Assembly: GCA_029990175.1 (NCBI GenBank)
Contig: JARKIP010000011.1
Coordinates: forward strand, 29,300,001-29,364,000
Origin: Petunia secreta
Taxonomy: Eukaryota; Streptophyta; Magnoliopsida; Solanales; Solanaceae
Length of the DNA stretch: 64,000 nt
Direction of reading: 5' to 3'
Each line of letters opens with the position of its first letter. Position 1 is the first letter of the stretch. Shown in pieces: positions 24,303 through 34,703 of this stretch. The notes beneath the pieces were generated by a model. It was given only the letters and a program-made list of their open reading frames with translations. It searched no databases and was not told the DNA's origin. The translations under genes were made by a program, and so were the position numbers.

Positions 24303-24417
24303 AGGGGTTAGTATTTCTATCCATTTTTACATTGCTTACATGCCTTCGTTTTCTTTTTTCAGTTGCTCTATTTTCTTATCTTTGTCTGAATGGTACTAAC
24401 GGTCTTCGAAAGGCCAG

Positions 24418-24491
24418 ATCCGTTTAGCTCAACTGGTAGAGCTCGAAGTCTTCGTGCTTCGCGGCTGTGGGTTCAAATCCCGCAACGGACA
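24418..24491 (+). tRNA. tRNA-like Pol III gene inside the retrotransposon (anticodon uncertain)
   Basis: Folds as a tRNA. The acceptor stem is 24418-24424 with 24484-24490 (six of seven pairs, 1-72 mismatch). The D stem is GCTC/GAGC, the anticodon stem CGAAG/CTTCG, and the T stem GTGGG/CCCGC with loop TTCAAAT. The A box TAGCTCAACTGG (24425-24436) and B box GGTTCAAATCC (24470-24480) fit the Pol III consensus. The anticodon loop has 8 bases (TCTTCGTG), so the anticodon cannot be fixed. CTT or TCG are possible if one base is bulged. A T4 terminator follows. It may be a captured tRNA gene, a decayed tRNA pseudogene or a SINE head. Confidence 0.6.
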
Positions 24492-24499
24492 CACTCCTC

Positions 24500-24503
24500 T
24501 TTT
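24500..24503 (+). terminator. T4 Pol III terminator after tRNA-like gene
   Basis: TTTT begins 9 bases after the tRNA-like 3' end, the normal position for Pol III termination. Confidence 0.55.
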
Positions 24504-25327
24504 GGTTATATGTGTTCTCAGACTCAGCGCTTTACCCATTGTCTTTTCATGTCTGAAATTACGAAATTTCAACATAAAAACAGGGGGGTGGCGAGGGCCC
24601 CAGTAGGCCAAAATCCCGGCTAACACAGGTGATCTTCGAGCAGAGCAAGGTCATTCGTTGAGAGCACGGCTAAGCAAAATCAAGTAAGTTCAATAGAACT
24701 ATTTTACTTGGGCTATATTGTCTTCTACATCTTTGCGGCCAGCACCCGCCTGAGCCCAACCACTTTACGACCAGAGAATAATTTTGTATTTTGATTTACG
24801 ACCAAAACAATCCTACATTCTGGTCATTGGGTTGCTTGCCCTTTTTCAATAGAAATAACGGGGAAGTCTCAACCAAACCAAATCAAAATTTTTTCCCATT
24901 TCCCTGCGAAAACTCTCAACTATCAAATATGATAAGCAAAGTTTATCGCAAAACCGTCTTACACGGTCGAATTTCAGTCAGCCTGAACGACCCGATTTCG
25001 TTCAGCCCAGAAGGGCCTGGCTTCAGTTATCCTAACTAAAGATAACTTAACCTGGCCACGATCAGATTTTATTTCAAAACATCTGCGCAGATTAAACCAA
25101 AAAGGGAACTCAGACACTAAGGTTTGAAACATAACCTTGACCTCTGAAAACCCCACTAAGCAACAATCAACATTCATATGAATAAGACTTGAAAGACTAA
25201 AAATGGTCGTCAAGCCTCGACCAGACAAACGAAAGAAGGGAAATAGCCGAAAACATACATTCATAAAGTTAACAAATATTCAAAAGTTAACAACATCCAA
25301 CAAATTAACAGAGGGACGAGACAAATA
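24504..25327. other. Non-coding spacer between pol/tRNA unit and the antisense gene
   Basis: No ORF of note. It probably holds the 3' untranslated region of the antisense gene, including AATAAA on the minus strand at 25068-25073. Confidence 0.5.
25068..25073 (-). terminator. Putative polyadenylation signal AATAAA of the antisense gene
   Basis: AATAAA on the minus strand about 255 nt after the antisense stop codon. Confidence 0.4.
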
Positions 25328-28300
25328 TCAATCGTCATGTTGACCAGGGTCCCGACCTGATGCACTAGCTCCATCAGTCGGATCCCCGCCTAAGTCTTCA
25401 TCTTCTTCATCTTCGTTGTCCTCGCTACCCTCATCGTCCCCTTCAACTCCATCGTCATCAGCTCCCACTTCCATGCCCAGGCCTTGCTTGACACTGATGA
25501 TGGCTGCAATGGTCTGATCGAGGACTAAATCAACATTAATCTGGCCGCGCTGCATTTGGATGAGCAATTTCTTTTTGGCCTCCAGAACTTCTAACTTGGA
25601 TTCGATCGTATAACGATCTCGCAAGTTAGCCAAATCCTTCGTCAGTAGCTCTTGAACCTTTGCAGACTCCGCAACCCGATGTCTAGCCTCTTGCAGTTCT
25701 CCTCGAGCAGCCTGGGATTCAGCCTCAGCTTTGTTCATATTCCTCAGCATCAGGTCAGAAGCGTCGCGGATACTTGCCAAAGTAATCTCCTTCATATTGA
25801 GCTCATGGGCAAGTTGGGAGATCTGACGGCCTTGCTCATCCATCTTTGCTTTTAGATCTTCAAAGGACAATACAAACCTGTCCTTCTCATCTAAAAGACG
25901 GTCCTTTTCCTCGAGGAGCGCGCTTATCTTGTCGCTGGCTTCAGCGTTGGATTTCTCCAACCTTTCTATCTTATCCTCAAAGAAGTCGCACCTCCCCTCC
26001 AGCACCCGCTTCTCCCCGATCAGAACCTTTTTCTCCTCTTCCAAGGCATGATTTGCCTGGAGAACCTCCAAAAGATCTTTTTTCAAGCCAAGGACTTGGT
26101 CTTGGTTGTTCAACCTGGAACGAAGCATGAGCTCGGTAGCCATCATACTCGCCTGGCAACAAGTAGAAACATGTAGATAGTCAGGACTAAGGGTTTTTGA
26201 CAGATATAAGGAAAGTGAAGGAAGAAGACATTACCCGAGCAGTATCCTCAGCAATCGCATAAGCCAACTGCTCATCGTTCATGCTGCGCATGTTCCACTC
26301 TTCACGAGGGCCGATCAGGTTGGACGTTACCTTGACTAAGTGGCCAGGCTTCGTCAAAAAATCCGTGTCTGGGGGGATGATGAAGTCACATTCCCTCATG
26401 CACGGCCTAGGCTCTCTCGCCTGCTCCGAGGGGTAGTCAGGGCCAAATTTATGGCGAATACCTTTAACAGAGTACGCACCAATCGTACCTCCTAAAGATA
26501 CTCGCCTGGTGAGCCTAGTCCGGGAAACTTCAACATCACCTGACTCGCCGAGGCCTAGGGTGTCGCACTCCTGTAAATAAACTGGCGCCACCCCGTCAGC
26601 AGCCAAGTTTATCATATCTTTGTAGTAGAAGACCTGGGGTTCAGCCTCCTCCCCAGCCTTCTTCCCGCCGTCAACCTCCTCGCCTGTCTCACCTTTCTCT
26701 TCACCTCCCTTCTCCCCCTTCTCCTCGTCATCTTCCATCATCGGCTCCTTGCCTGGACGCCTACTGCTAGCCTGCTCAGGCTCGCTTTGTTGGCTTCGAG
26801 GCCGTTCAGGCTCGCTCGGCTCTGAAGCCTCAGGAAAAAATGCAAAACTCCCTTGCATTCTTTCCTCCCCCATTTCTTCAGCTCTCTCCTCCTCCCCGTC
26901 ACCAACTCGGGGACTTTGCTCGAAGGCATAAGAGGAAGTTTCTGCAGCTCTCCTCTTGTCACTCCGAAGATACGCTCTCCTCCTCTGATTCAAGCCCTCA
27001 TCAGGGACCTCTGAATCTGACAAAACAACCACCACGGGCTCAGCTGATTCAGGGGCAGCCGCCGAACTCTTTATACTTTCTTGCCCAGACTTGGGAGTTT
27101 CGGCAGCCCCCACGGTGGCCTCAACTGTCTTCTCAGAAGACTGAGGGGTCTTGCGAGCTGTCCTTTTCTTCTTCTTAGGCTTACTCTTTTCAGAGTCTGT
27201 TTGTTTTCTCTTCAGGCTCGCAAGAACCTCCTCGCCACCCTCTCTAGCTTTAATAGCCGCAGCAGTTTGAAGGATAGCAGCCGCCTCCTCGTTGACATCG
27301 GCCACGGGATCGACAACCACCTCCTCGGGAGGAGGGGCAGGAAAGTAACTGCCGCCAGTACCCAGACCTGAAATAAGAAGCGCATTTATGTCATAATAAG
27401 TTCTGCATGAGTCAAGAGAAGGATGCAAGTAGGGATCCTACCATGGGTGCTGGGGTTAGACAAATGCTTCAAGGAAGCATAGTGAGGCCATTGCCTCTGC
27501 TCGTGGGTGAACTCCGTCAAAATTGGTTCGACCCAGGCAGACAATTCCTCCTCAGTAATCAGGCCATCATAAGGAATCTTGTCAGCTAACCAACAAAGAA
27601 TAGAAATTAGAAACTGCAGAATACACAATCCAAAGAATATTCAACACAAATACTCGGGGACTTACGAGTCTTGTTCCAGGCCTCGCGGAGGTTAGTTTTG
27701 TCGCCGCGTGTGAGGAGTCTGGACTGCACGTAAACGTACCGGTGCATCCAACCCCTATCCCCTGAGTCCTCAGACTTGCTCACTAGAGCCTTTCTCCCCC
27801 TCATGCGGGCATTTATATACCCGTCCCTGGCAACCTGAAGACTGTACAGAGCAATGAAGTGTTTAAACTCAAAATCCTGCTCGGTCTCATCGGCGAACCA
27901 TTGCAGCAGGGTGACGATCCGATAAACGCTAGGACACAGCTGCCCCGGGCAGATCAAATAGTATTTACAGATATCTTCTATGACAGGGTGCAGCGGGAAC
28001 GTATAGCCTATCGTGAATGGGTATGTAGATATAGCCGTCCACCCAGGCCTCACTGAAGTAATATTTTCCGTTGGGAGGGGGCAAGAAATCATAAGGTCAT
28101 CATCCCACCCGCAATCTGTCCTAACCCTAGGCAGAAGGTCAGGAGTGACTGAACTCTTGAAACGGCTTGAAGGCCATGACCTTATGTTGCCGTAATGACT
28201 AAACGAGCTGACTGAACAGTCGTTCTCAAGATTGCCCCAAATTTTTGGAATCACGTCGGCGACTGAAGTTGGAGAACTCGTAGGTTGTCCAGCTGCTGCC

Positions 28301-28356
28301 GAAGAAGAACTAGCTGCAGCATCCATATTCAGAACCCTCTTAGCTTTTGGAGACAT
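25328..28356 (-). CDS. Antisense four-exon accessory gene of the Tat element (predicted 930 aa)
   Basis: Exons on the minus strand: 28356-27666, 27585-27442, 27367-26235, 26152-25328. Introns of 80, 74 and 82 nt all begin GT and end AG (donors CTC/GTAAGT, ATG/GTAGGA, CGG/GTAATG; acceptors TGGTTAG, TTATTTCAG, GTTGCCAG). Phases 1, 1 and 0 keep one frame of 931 codons. Exon 1 encodes MSPKAKRVLNM and a globular region (FTIGYTFPLHPVIEDICKYY) resembling, by eye, the 'putative gypsy type transposon' N-terminal family. Exon 3 has a nuclear-localisation-like PKKKKRTARK and acidic Glu-rich stretches. Exon 4 is a long coiled coil with a strongly acidic tail. A TATA box lies upstream. Function unknown. 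Antisense extra ORFs are known in Tat elements. Confidence 0.75.
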
Positions 28357-28467
28357 TTTTAAAGTGAATTTGTCACGCTTTGAGTTTTTGCTGGAAAATG
28401 ATTTAAGGCTCTGAAAGATAGTATGAAATTTGAAGCAAAGTAAAAGACTTTCGGCTGGGAAAAGTTA

Positions 28468-28475
28468 TATTTATA
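28468..28475 (-). promoter_or_regulatory. TATA box of the antisense gene (TATAAATA)
   Basis: The minus strand reads CCTATAAATATAAC about 112 nt before the ATG at 28356, a near-perfect plant TATA box. The upstream promoter would lie at 28480-28912, just inside the 3' LTR. Confidence 0.65.
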
Positions 28476-28898
28476 GGATTCGCAAAGCCTACACGTGGCA
28501 AACATCCGCGCAAAAGATGAGTCGATCTAGCCGTTGAGGAAAATAATGAGATAAAAGTCGGAATGACGGTTTTTTCATCTTGGGACGTGCAAGACGTGAG
28601 TAGGCGCAGTTTAATCATCACGCCTGCAGTCTCGGAACACGCAACAGTCACTTCTTCAGGGAAAAGTGGAGCGGAATGGACAGCTTGCACATCTTGTCTC
28701 TAACAGAGCATTTAATGCGTACACTAAAAGGACGCCAATCAGTCAAAACTTTTGAGGAAATATTTAATACTTGTACTAAAGGGATAACGACCAGTCCAAC
28801 GAGCAGAAACTCGCGCTTACTATGGAAGGAGATATCAAAAAGTTTATTCCCACACATAGCTGGTTCTCCACTCCTCGACCAGATCCTCTGCTCGAGAA

Positions 28899-28912
28899 GT
28901 GCGGGGACTATC
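28899..28912 (+). other. Polypurine tract region before 3' LTR
   Basis: GTGCGGGGACTATC lies directly before the TGTATTGGG start of the 3' LTR. The GCGGGGA core is the likely priming tract. Confidence 0.55.
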
Positions 28913-29574
28913 TGTATTGGGTGAAATCCATCGTCACCAAAGTTGATGACTCGGCATCCACATAGGACGGCACACAAACGACACGTGGCTGCGAATGGAT
29001 ATGAAGGCAATGGATAAGATCGAAGATAAACAGTTGCAACGGACAGATGAACAGTCACTACGGCCAGTAAAGTCGCAGCCCATCAATCAAGACAATTCAA
29101 AGTAGGAACCTTATCCACAAACAACACAACTGCTCGTCTAAGGAGTTACAACTGCTTGCGAACGGGCACATAAGCTGCCTATATATTGTAATTTAAGTCA
29201 CTAGCATACAATCTAATGCTTCTCTGAAATCTACACTTGTATTCAAAATATTTACTAGCATTCAATACTTTATCTCCACCGAACATTTATTACTATTGCT
29301 GATCGAAAGATCTTCTCTACTGTTTCATTAATTGAATCTCTAAAAGAGTACGAGGAAAGGAATTTAATCAAGTCTGAACGGCCTGAGCACGGTTCCTTTT
29401 TTATCTGATTATTTATTCATTATATCGCATTAATTGTCTCTTTACTTTTCCGCATTTATTACTGGCATTCATATTTACTTCATTAAGAGCATTTTAATCT
29501 CGATTATTGACCGTGACCCCGCTCTACAAATTTAATTGTAAATTAACCTGATAAAACTAAATTACGGTTGAACA
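28913..29574 (+). repeat. 3' LTR of Tat-type element
   Basis: 662 bp, differs from the 5' LTR at one position seen by eye (CCACCGAAC here, CCAGCGAAC there). TSD ATAGT follows. Confidence 0.95.
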
Positions 29575-29579
29575 ATAGT

Positions 29580-30213
29580 GATGGCCTACGTTGCTTTTTA
29601 TTGTTATGAATGAGTTAGGCTGCCTTGATTGATAGTGCGGTTGAGACTGGCTCTTATTTGATTTGACTCACTTTAATACTATACTGATGAAGCTTTATCT
29701 AGTAATATTTCTTATATTGCACATATTTATTTATATATTACCTATCAGACTAGATTTCGAAAACGGTAAGGATAGAAGGACTTGTTGAGGATCTAACGGG
29801 GTCTAGTGAGACTCACTCCTATATAGTTTTTATGTGCAGGTTATTAGTTGATACACAACATGCATCCTTGGATATATTCGTCATTATCTTCCGGTGTTAC
29901 ATGTGGATGTTTCCGCATTCCACAGCTCGTGGTTGTGTCTAATTTTTTTTTTTTTTCTATATTGGGTTTGAACGCAGTATTATATAATTAAACTCTTAGA
30001 TGTTCCATGATTATCTGTTGGATTTTGAGCTGGTGCAAAAGTTTTTTAGTCTTTATACTCAATAAATTAGATTTATGTTAGTATCACTTATTTCATTAAA
30101 TCCTTTTCCTTCTAAAACCTTGATTTTTCATTTAATGAGTGTTGTGATGATTTGGTTCACTTAAGATAGAAGCTCTTAAGTGCCATCACAAGCCTAATTT
30201 TTAGGTCGTGACA
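29580..30213. other. Right remainder of the solo LTR
   Basis: AT-rich non-coding DNA ending AGGTCGTGACA, followed by the TSD copy ATATT. It includes a T14 run near 29942. Confidence 0.6.
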
Positions 30214-31472
30214 ATATTACTTTGGCAGAATACATATATGACCCCTCGAAGTTGAACCCAATTTCCATATAGATACTTTAACTTACTCAGTGACCAACTA
30301 GACATCTCATGTCGTTTCAAGAACACCCAGGTCCAACAAGTCAAATGTGCGAATTATACTCATTGATGATGTGTCAAATGAACAAATCAAGGAGTGACAC
30401 GTGTAATTTTCATCAAAAATATTTGGTACATATAAACTAATATAAAAAATTCTACATTTAAAGGAAAAAACCCTACAATTATTAAATACACTTAAATTAA
30501 AAAAGAATCTTCTCTTAAAGTCATTATATCCCACCGGCACACCCTCCCTAACCCTACCCCTCATCCTTTTTCTTCTTTTTCATTCTGCCCCTCGTCCCCC
30601 ATTTTTACCCAATTCAAAGAAATCAAGAGAATCTCTTCCAATTAAAGAAGAACTTCGCTAGACCATCTCTGCACCTTCGGCCTCTGACCACTCCCAAACT
30701 TTCAACCCACTCCAAAAACTTATTCTTTCTTACGAAAATTAAAGGGTTTCATTATCATAGTTGAATACTCTTCCTTCGGCCCAAATTTATGGTTGGTCTG
30801 GGTATGATAGTGTTAATGGTGATTTAAGATCACTAGAATAGGACATTGGTTAAGCAATGGTTCTTTGGTAAAGGATAATTTTTAACCGATGAGAAATTAC
30901 AATTAGAAATGAAGAAGGGATTATTAAATAAAATTAAAGTTAATTTATATATCTACTAATTAAGAAATATAGACAAGTGATGTGGCATGCCTTTGTGGTC
31001 AAGAATTCATCTTTTTGGTCAATTTTCATCCCATTCTTCTTTTGGCTTTTTTCTATACTTTTTCTCCTTTTGTTTAATGGATAAATTTCTTTATTTAAAT
31101 TTCTCTCCCACTGATTACCTGCATCACTTTATATCTCATTAATTTAAGAACATTAAAAATGAGAAGCCGTTATAATTTTGTATCTAAAATTTCAGTTTTT
31201 ATACAACTCCACCCGTTAATATTCCTTAGTATCTCAGTCACACTTGGTCATTATGTTACCGTTTTGTTGTTAGCATTTCATTATGCTAATAATTGTGCGT
31301 AAATAACTTTCTCCAATTAATTTAAATAATAACTTTGTATTAATTTTTATGCCTATTCATCAATGTATTTTTATATACTCCCTAAGTGACTTGACCATGA
31401 TATATCTTCCAATCTTCTTCCCTGTAAACATCGCACTTATACTTTTCTTAATGCTGAGTTAGATAGATAGAA

Positions 31473-32691
31473 GACAGAATACATAGATGGCCCCCTAAAG
31501 TTGGCTCCAATTCCCAGTTGAACACTTCAACTTTTCTAGTGATCACTTAGACACCTCTTCTTGACAGAAATGTGTCTCGTGAACCTCTCACGCTGACATG
31601 GCAAAACGTTCGTATTTCACCCAAATTTGGGCGCGTGAACCCCTTGGAATTATAATTTTTTTTGGTTCTTATCCAGGTGGACCCACTTCCAATTTATTTT
31701 TCTCCTCTTTCTTAAAAGAATAAAATTATATGTGGATCCCACCCATAAATAAAACAAAAATTATATGGTGCCAAATTATATCAACCTACAAATCTTCCAT
31801 GGCTGCCGGATCCATGGCGTGTATAACTCACAATTCAGTTACTGCTCACTTCCACCAAGCACACCCTTTATTCCAAGAACAAAAAAATGGCATCTTTAAC
31901 TCAACAATTTGGTGGGTTAAAATGCCCACCAATTTCAACACACCACCTCAACAATTTTAACCCATTATCTTTTTTCTTACCTGCTCTGAATACAAAATCA
32001 ATTCTTGGCTTTCGGAGCTCTATTAGAATATCCACTAAACTGTGCTTCAATGGCTGTCGCCGGTGGCTTCATGGCCTCGCTATATTTAAATTGCGATGAC
32101 TACGGCTCTATGTCTGATTGTTCATCTTCATCTTCTATGGATTGTTTTAGTTGATTTTTCTTTCGAATTTTATACTTCAAATAACAATGGCGAAATAATT
32201 AACATCCTGTAGGTGTTTTCTCCGACCTACGGAAACCACGGTTCACAAAAACGTTGACTTCCAACGATATCGTTTCAACCTCCAAAATCATCAACTCCTA
32301 GCATACCTTCCATGTAGTCGACAGAGGGATCTTCTATCTAATTTTGGCGGAGTACATGGAGAATAGACAGGGGAGAGTAAGAGAACGTGAGAGGGTAAGA
32401 AGAAGAATTGGTGGGGAAAAGGTTTGGGAAGAAGAAAATAAAAGGTAGGGACTGATTACATTTCTCCTTTTTCTCGTAATAGGCCCTTTTTAAAAAATAA
32501 TACGTGTCATTATTTTATAGGATCAAGTTACACATCAGCAGCGATTGAGTTTCACGCAAATGAGTGCATAGACGTAGGTATTCACGAGACACACCTATAT
32601 CAAGTAAAAGTGTCTAAATGATCACTAGAAAAGTTAGAGTGTTCAACTGGGAATTGAAGCCAACTTTAAGGGGCCATCTATGTATTCTGCC
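31473..32691. mobile_element. Mutator-like TIR element (family 1, inner copy, 1.2 kb)
   Basis: The termini GaCAGAATACATAGATGGCC and their complement at the right end form long inverted repeats. The 9-bp TSD TAGATAGAA is at 31464-31472 and 32692-32700. The TIR sequence is shared with the element it sits in. It is non-coding apart from short ORFs. Confidence 0.85.
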
Positions 32692-33570
32692 TAGATAGAA
32701 GTACATATGATTGGATGATTCAAGTTAGAGTTTGTAAAATTTGGGAGTTCCAACAAGATGGAGAGTTGATTAGTTTGGAGATGATTATAGAGAGTTGATT
32801 AGTTTGGAGATGATTATAATGAATGAAAAGGTAGTTTACAACTATTTCTATTTTACACCTATTTTACTCTTTAGGTTAAATTTTTTTAGAACAGTTGATG
32901 GTTTTTCCCCTTATACTAGAAGGAGTTGATACATATTGTAGTAAGGAAAGATCTAAACGAAAAGATACAGACACATGTTGATTGAAGGATTTAGTTTTTG
33001 TTATAAAAAAAGGTATGTAAATTCTCAAAGTTTTTAGCACAGCTTGGAGGAGAGAAACTAAGGAATGTTGGTTTCGGATATTGAAATTGAACTTTTTCAT
33101 GAAGGTAACCTTTTATTTTTGTATTAAATTTGTAATAGGACAGCATACGTGATTTACCAGAGACATCTTATATTGAACTAATTTGCTTCACACCCCTGTA
33201 ATGCAATACATGTGTAATTTCTTTCAATGACTGATCAATATATGTTTATAAATTTTTGTGGTGGTCGGAGGATATAGAGGGACTATGAAGTAATACTTTG
33301 TTTGAACTAAAAAAAATTGCTGACAAATAAAGTGGAAGATAATGCTGATTAGAAGGAAAAAGGAGACACCGAATAGCTTATTCATTATTTTATTTACCTT
33401 CTCGTGGTTAGGTACCTAACAAGTCTTTAACATGAATAAAGTAGAAAATCATTAAATTTGATGTTGAGATTGACATAAATTTTTTCTTGCTATTAAAATC
33501 TTTAAATAAGTCATTGTGATAATTTGCTTTTCAGCTAAATATAACGAGAAAAGAGAAAAGGCTTTGTTGT

Positions 33571-34220
33571 TCATTACTACTATAATATAAGGGAGATCAA
33601 TTTTGTCATTCAATTATATGATGAACTTTTGGTGGAAATATGGTGAATTTCTAATATTTTCCATCCTTTACATAATTTATCTAAGAAAAAGTCCACGACA
33701 CGTGAATTCTATATCTACTCTCCCTCGAGGTTTTTGTATTTCTATACAGTTATTGGGAGTTAGAAAAAAGGGAGAGATTTGATTTTCATTTTTGGAAAAA
33801 TGTAAAGACAAGTAAGTTGGATTCCAAAAGAAAAAAAAAAAAAAGAGGAAATGAAAAAGTTTAGATTGAAATTACAGAACAAATTCTATAAACATAAAAA
33901 TCGCATTATTTAGCTCCATTATTATACAATGAAAATTGTCCAAATTATAAAATAAGATTCTCCTTTATAAAATATTAAGCACTTAAAATACTCTCTTATA
34001 GGAAAACTAATACAAAAATAAGGCATAGAATTTAACTTCAATAAAAAATAGATATGCATAGTTGCACTGTTTGTTTGATTTCAATTCTCATGTTCTTGAA
34101 ATACAGCTAAAACATAAAAGAGAAGAGGAAACTTACTAACAATGAAAACTTCAGAAGAACTTTCATCCCGTCAATATCGAAGTATTATCGTGCCGTGCGA
34201 TGCGCGGACTGCTTCACTAG
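33571..34220 (+). mobile_element. Helitron-like element (tentative)
   Basis: The right end has a GC-rich hairpin (CCGTGC-GAT-GCGCGG) about ten bases before CTAG, followed by T, the usual Helitron 3' end. The left end is less certain: TC at 33571 before TACTATAATATAAGGGAG resembles plant Helitron starts, but the flanking base is T, not A. No Rep/helicase is present. Confidence 0.4.
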
Positions 34221-34385
34221 TAATCTTAATAATCTGAGAACAATGAAATTAATTGGCAGAGGTTGAAGAGTAGAATTAATTGTTGGCAGAGGATGATGAG
34301 TGGAATAAATTGGCAGTGTGTGAAATTAATAAACAAGCTTATACTATGGTGAGGAGTGGCAAATAGTTTCGGTTGAGGAAGAAGA

Positions 34386-34530
34386 AGCTTGGGAGTTTTT
34401 TTTTTTTTTTTTTTTTGGTTTTATGTTTTTAAGGGTGGGACTCACAAAAAGTGGAAAATATTATGAAGAATTATGTGTTGTGGAAGCCACGTAAAAGCAA
34501 TTTATCTATTAAAAAAAAAAAAAAAAACTC
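34386..34530. repeat. Poly-T and poly-A runs inside the Mutator-like element
   Basis: A T20-class run at 34397-34416 and an A16-class run near 34510. Low complexity only. Confidence 0.6.
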
Positions 34531-34703
34531 ATGCGCTCAGAATTGTGTGAAATATACTTGATTTGCTATGTCATTGCGAGGGGTTCACGAGACACACTGG
34601 AAATGACATGAAGTGTTTATTTAATCACTAGGTAAATTAAGGTATCTATATGAGAATTAGGTATAACTTCAAGCGGTCATCTATGTATTCTGCCTATTAC
34701 TTT

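Larger units (their letters stand above)
17898..29574 (+). mobile_element. Young Ty3/gypsy retrotransposon of Tat lineage with extra antisense gene
   Basis: LTRs at 17898-18559 and 28913-29574 are 662 bp each, begin TGTATTGGG, end GGTTGAACA and differ at one position seen (G or C at the CCAgCGAAC site). The TSD is ATAGT at 17893-17897 and 29575-29579. The interior carries gag-protease, pol (RT, RNase H, a second plant-type RNase H, integrase), a tRNA-like Pol III unit, and a spliced antisense gene. The second RNase H and the protease core DPGSSANII place it in the Tat group. The coding part is visibly more GC-rich than the surrounding DNA. The near-identical LTRs mean a very recent insertion. 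Confidence 0.93.
15302..30213. mobile_element. Probable solo LTR (about 3.2 kb) split by a younger gypsy element
   Basis: It starts TGTAACGGTCC at 15302 and ends AGGTCGTGACA at 30213, with a perfect 5-bp TSD ATATT at 15297-15301 and 30214-30218. Removing the nested element (17898-29574 plus one TSD) leaves about 3.2 kb without primer site, polypurine tract or coding capacity, which fits one long LTR left after unequal recombination. Orientation by TG/CA termini is ambiguous. It interrupts the copia RT gene. A non-coding LTR element such as a LARD is the alternative. Confidence 0.65.
30224..34694. mobile_element. Mutator-like non-autonomous TIR element (family 1, outer copy)
   Basis: Terminal inverted repeats of at least 100 bp start GGCAGAATACATA at both ends. 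A perfect 9-bp TSD TATTACTTT is at 30215-30223 and 34695-34703, the TSD length of Mutator-like elements. There is no transposase ORF. It contains another member of the same family (31473-32691) and a Helitron-like piece (33571-34220). It interrupts the copia RT/RNase H junction, five bases from the LTR insertion at 30213. Confidence 0.85.

Noticed and set aside
24418..24491. Ordinary functional nuclear tRNA gene
   Set aside because: The 8-base anticodon loop, mismatched 1-72 pair and position inside a retrotransposon argue against a decoding tRNA. Kept as tRNA-like.
25846..27371. Plus-strand ORFs of 90-112 codons opposite the antisense gene
   Set aside because: Shadows of the Glu/Lys/Ser-rich antisense exons 3 and 4. 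No motif and no context.
31730..32099. Two short overlapping ORFs in the inner Mutator-like element, possibly captured gene
   Set aside because: Short, no recognised homology. Capture cannot be shown without a search.
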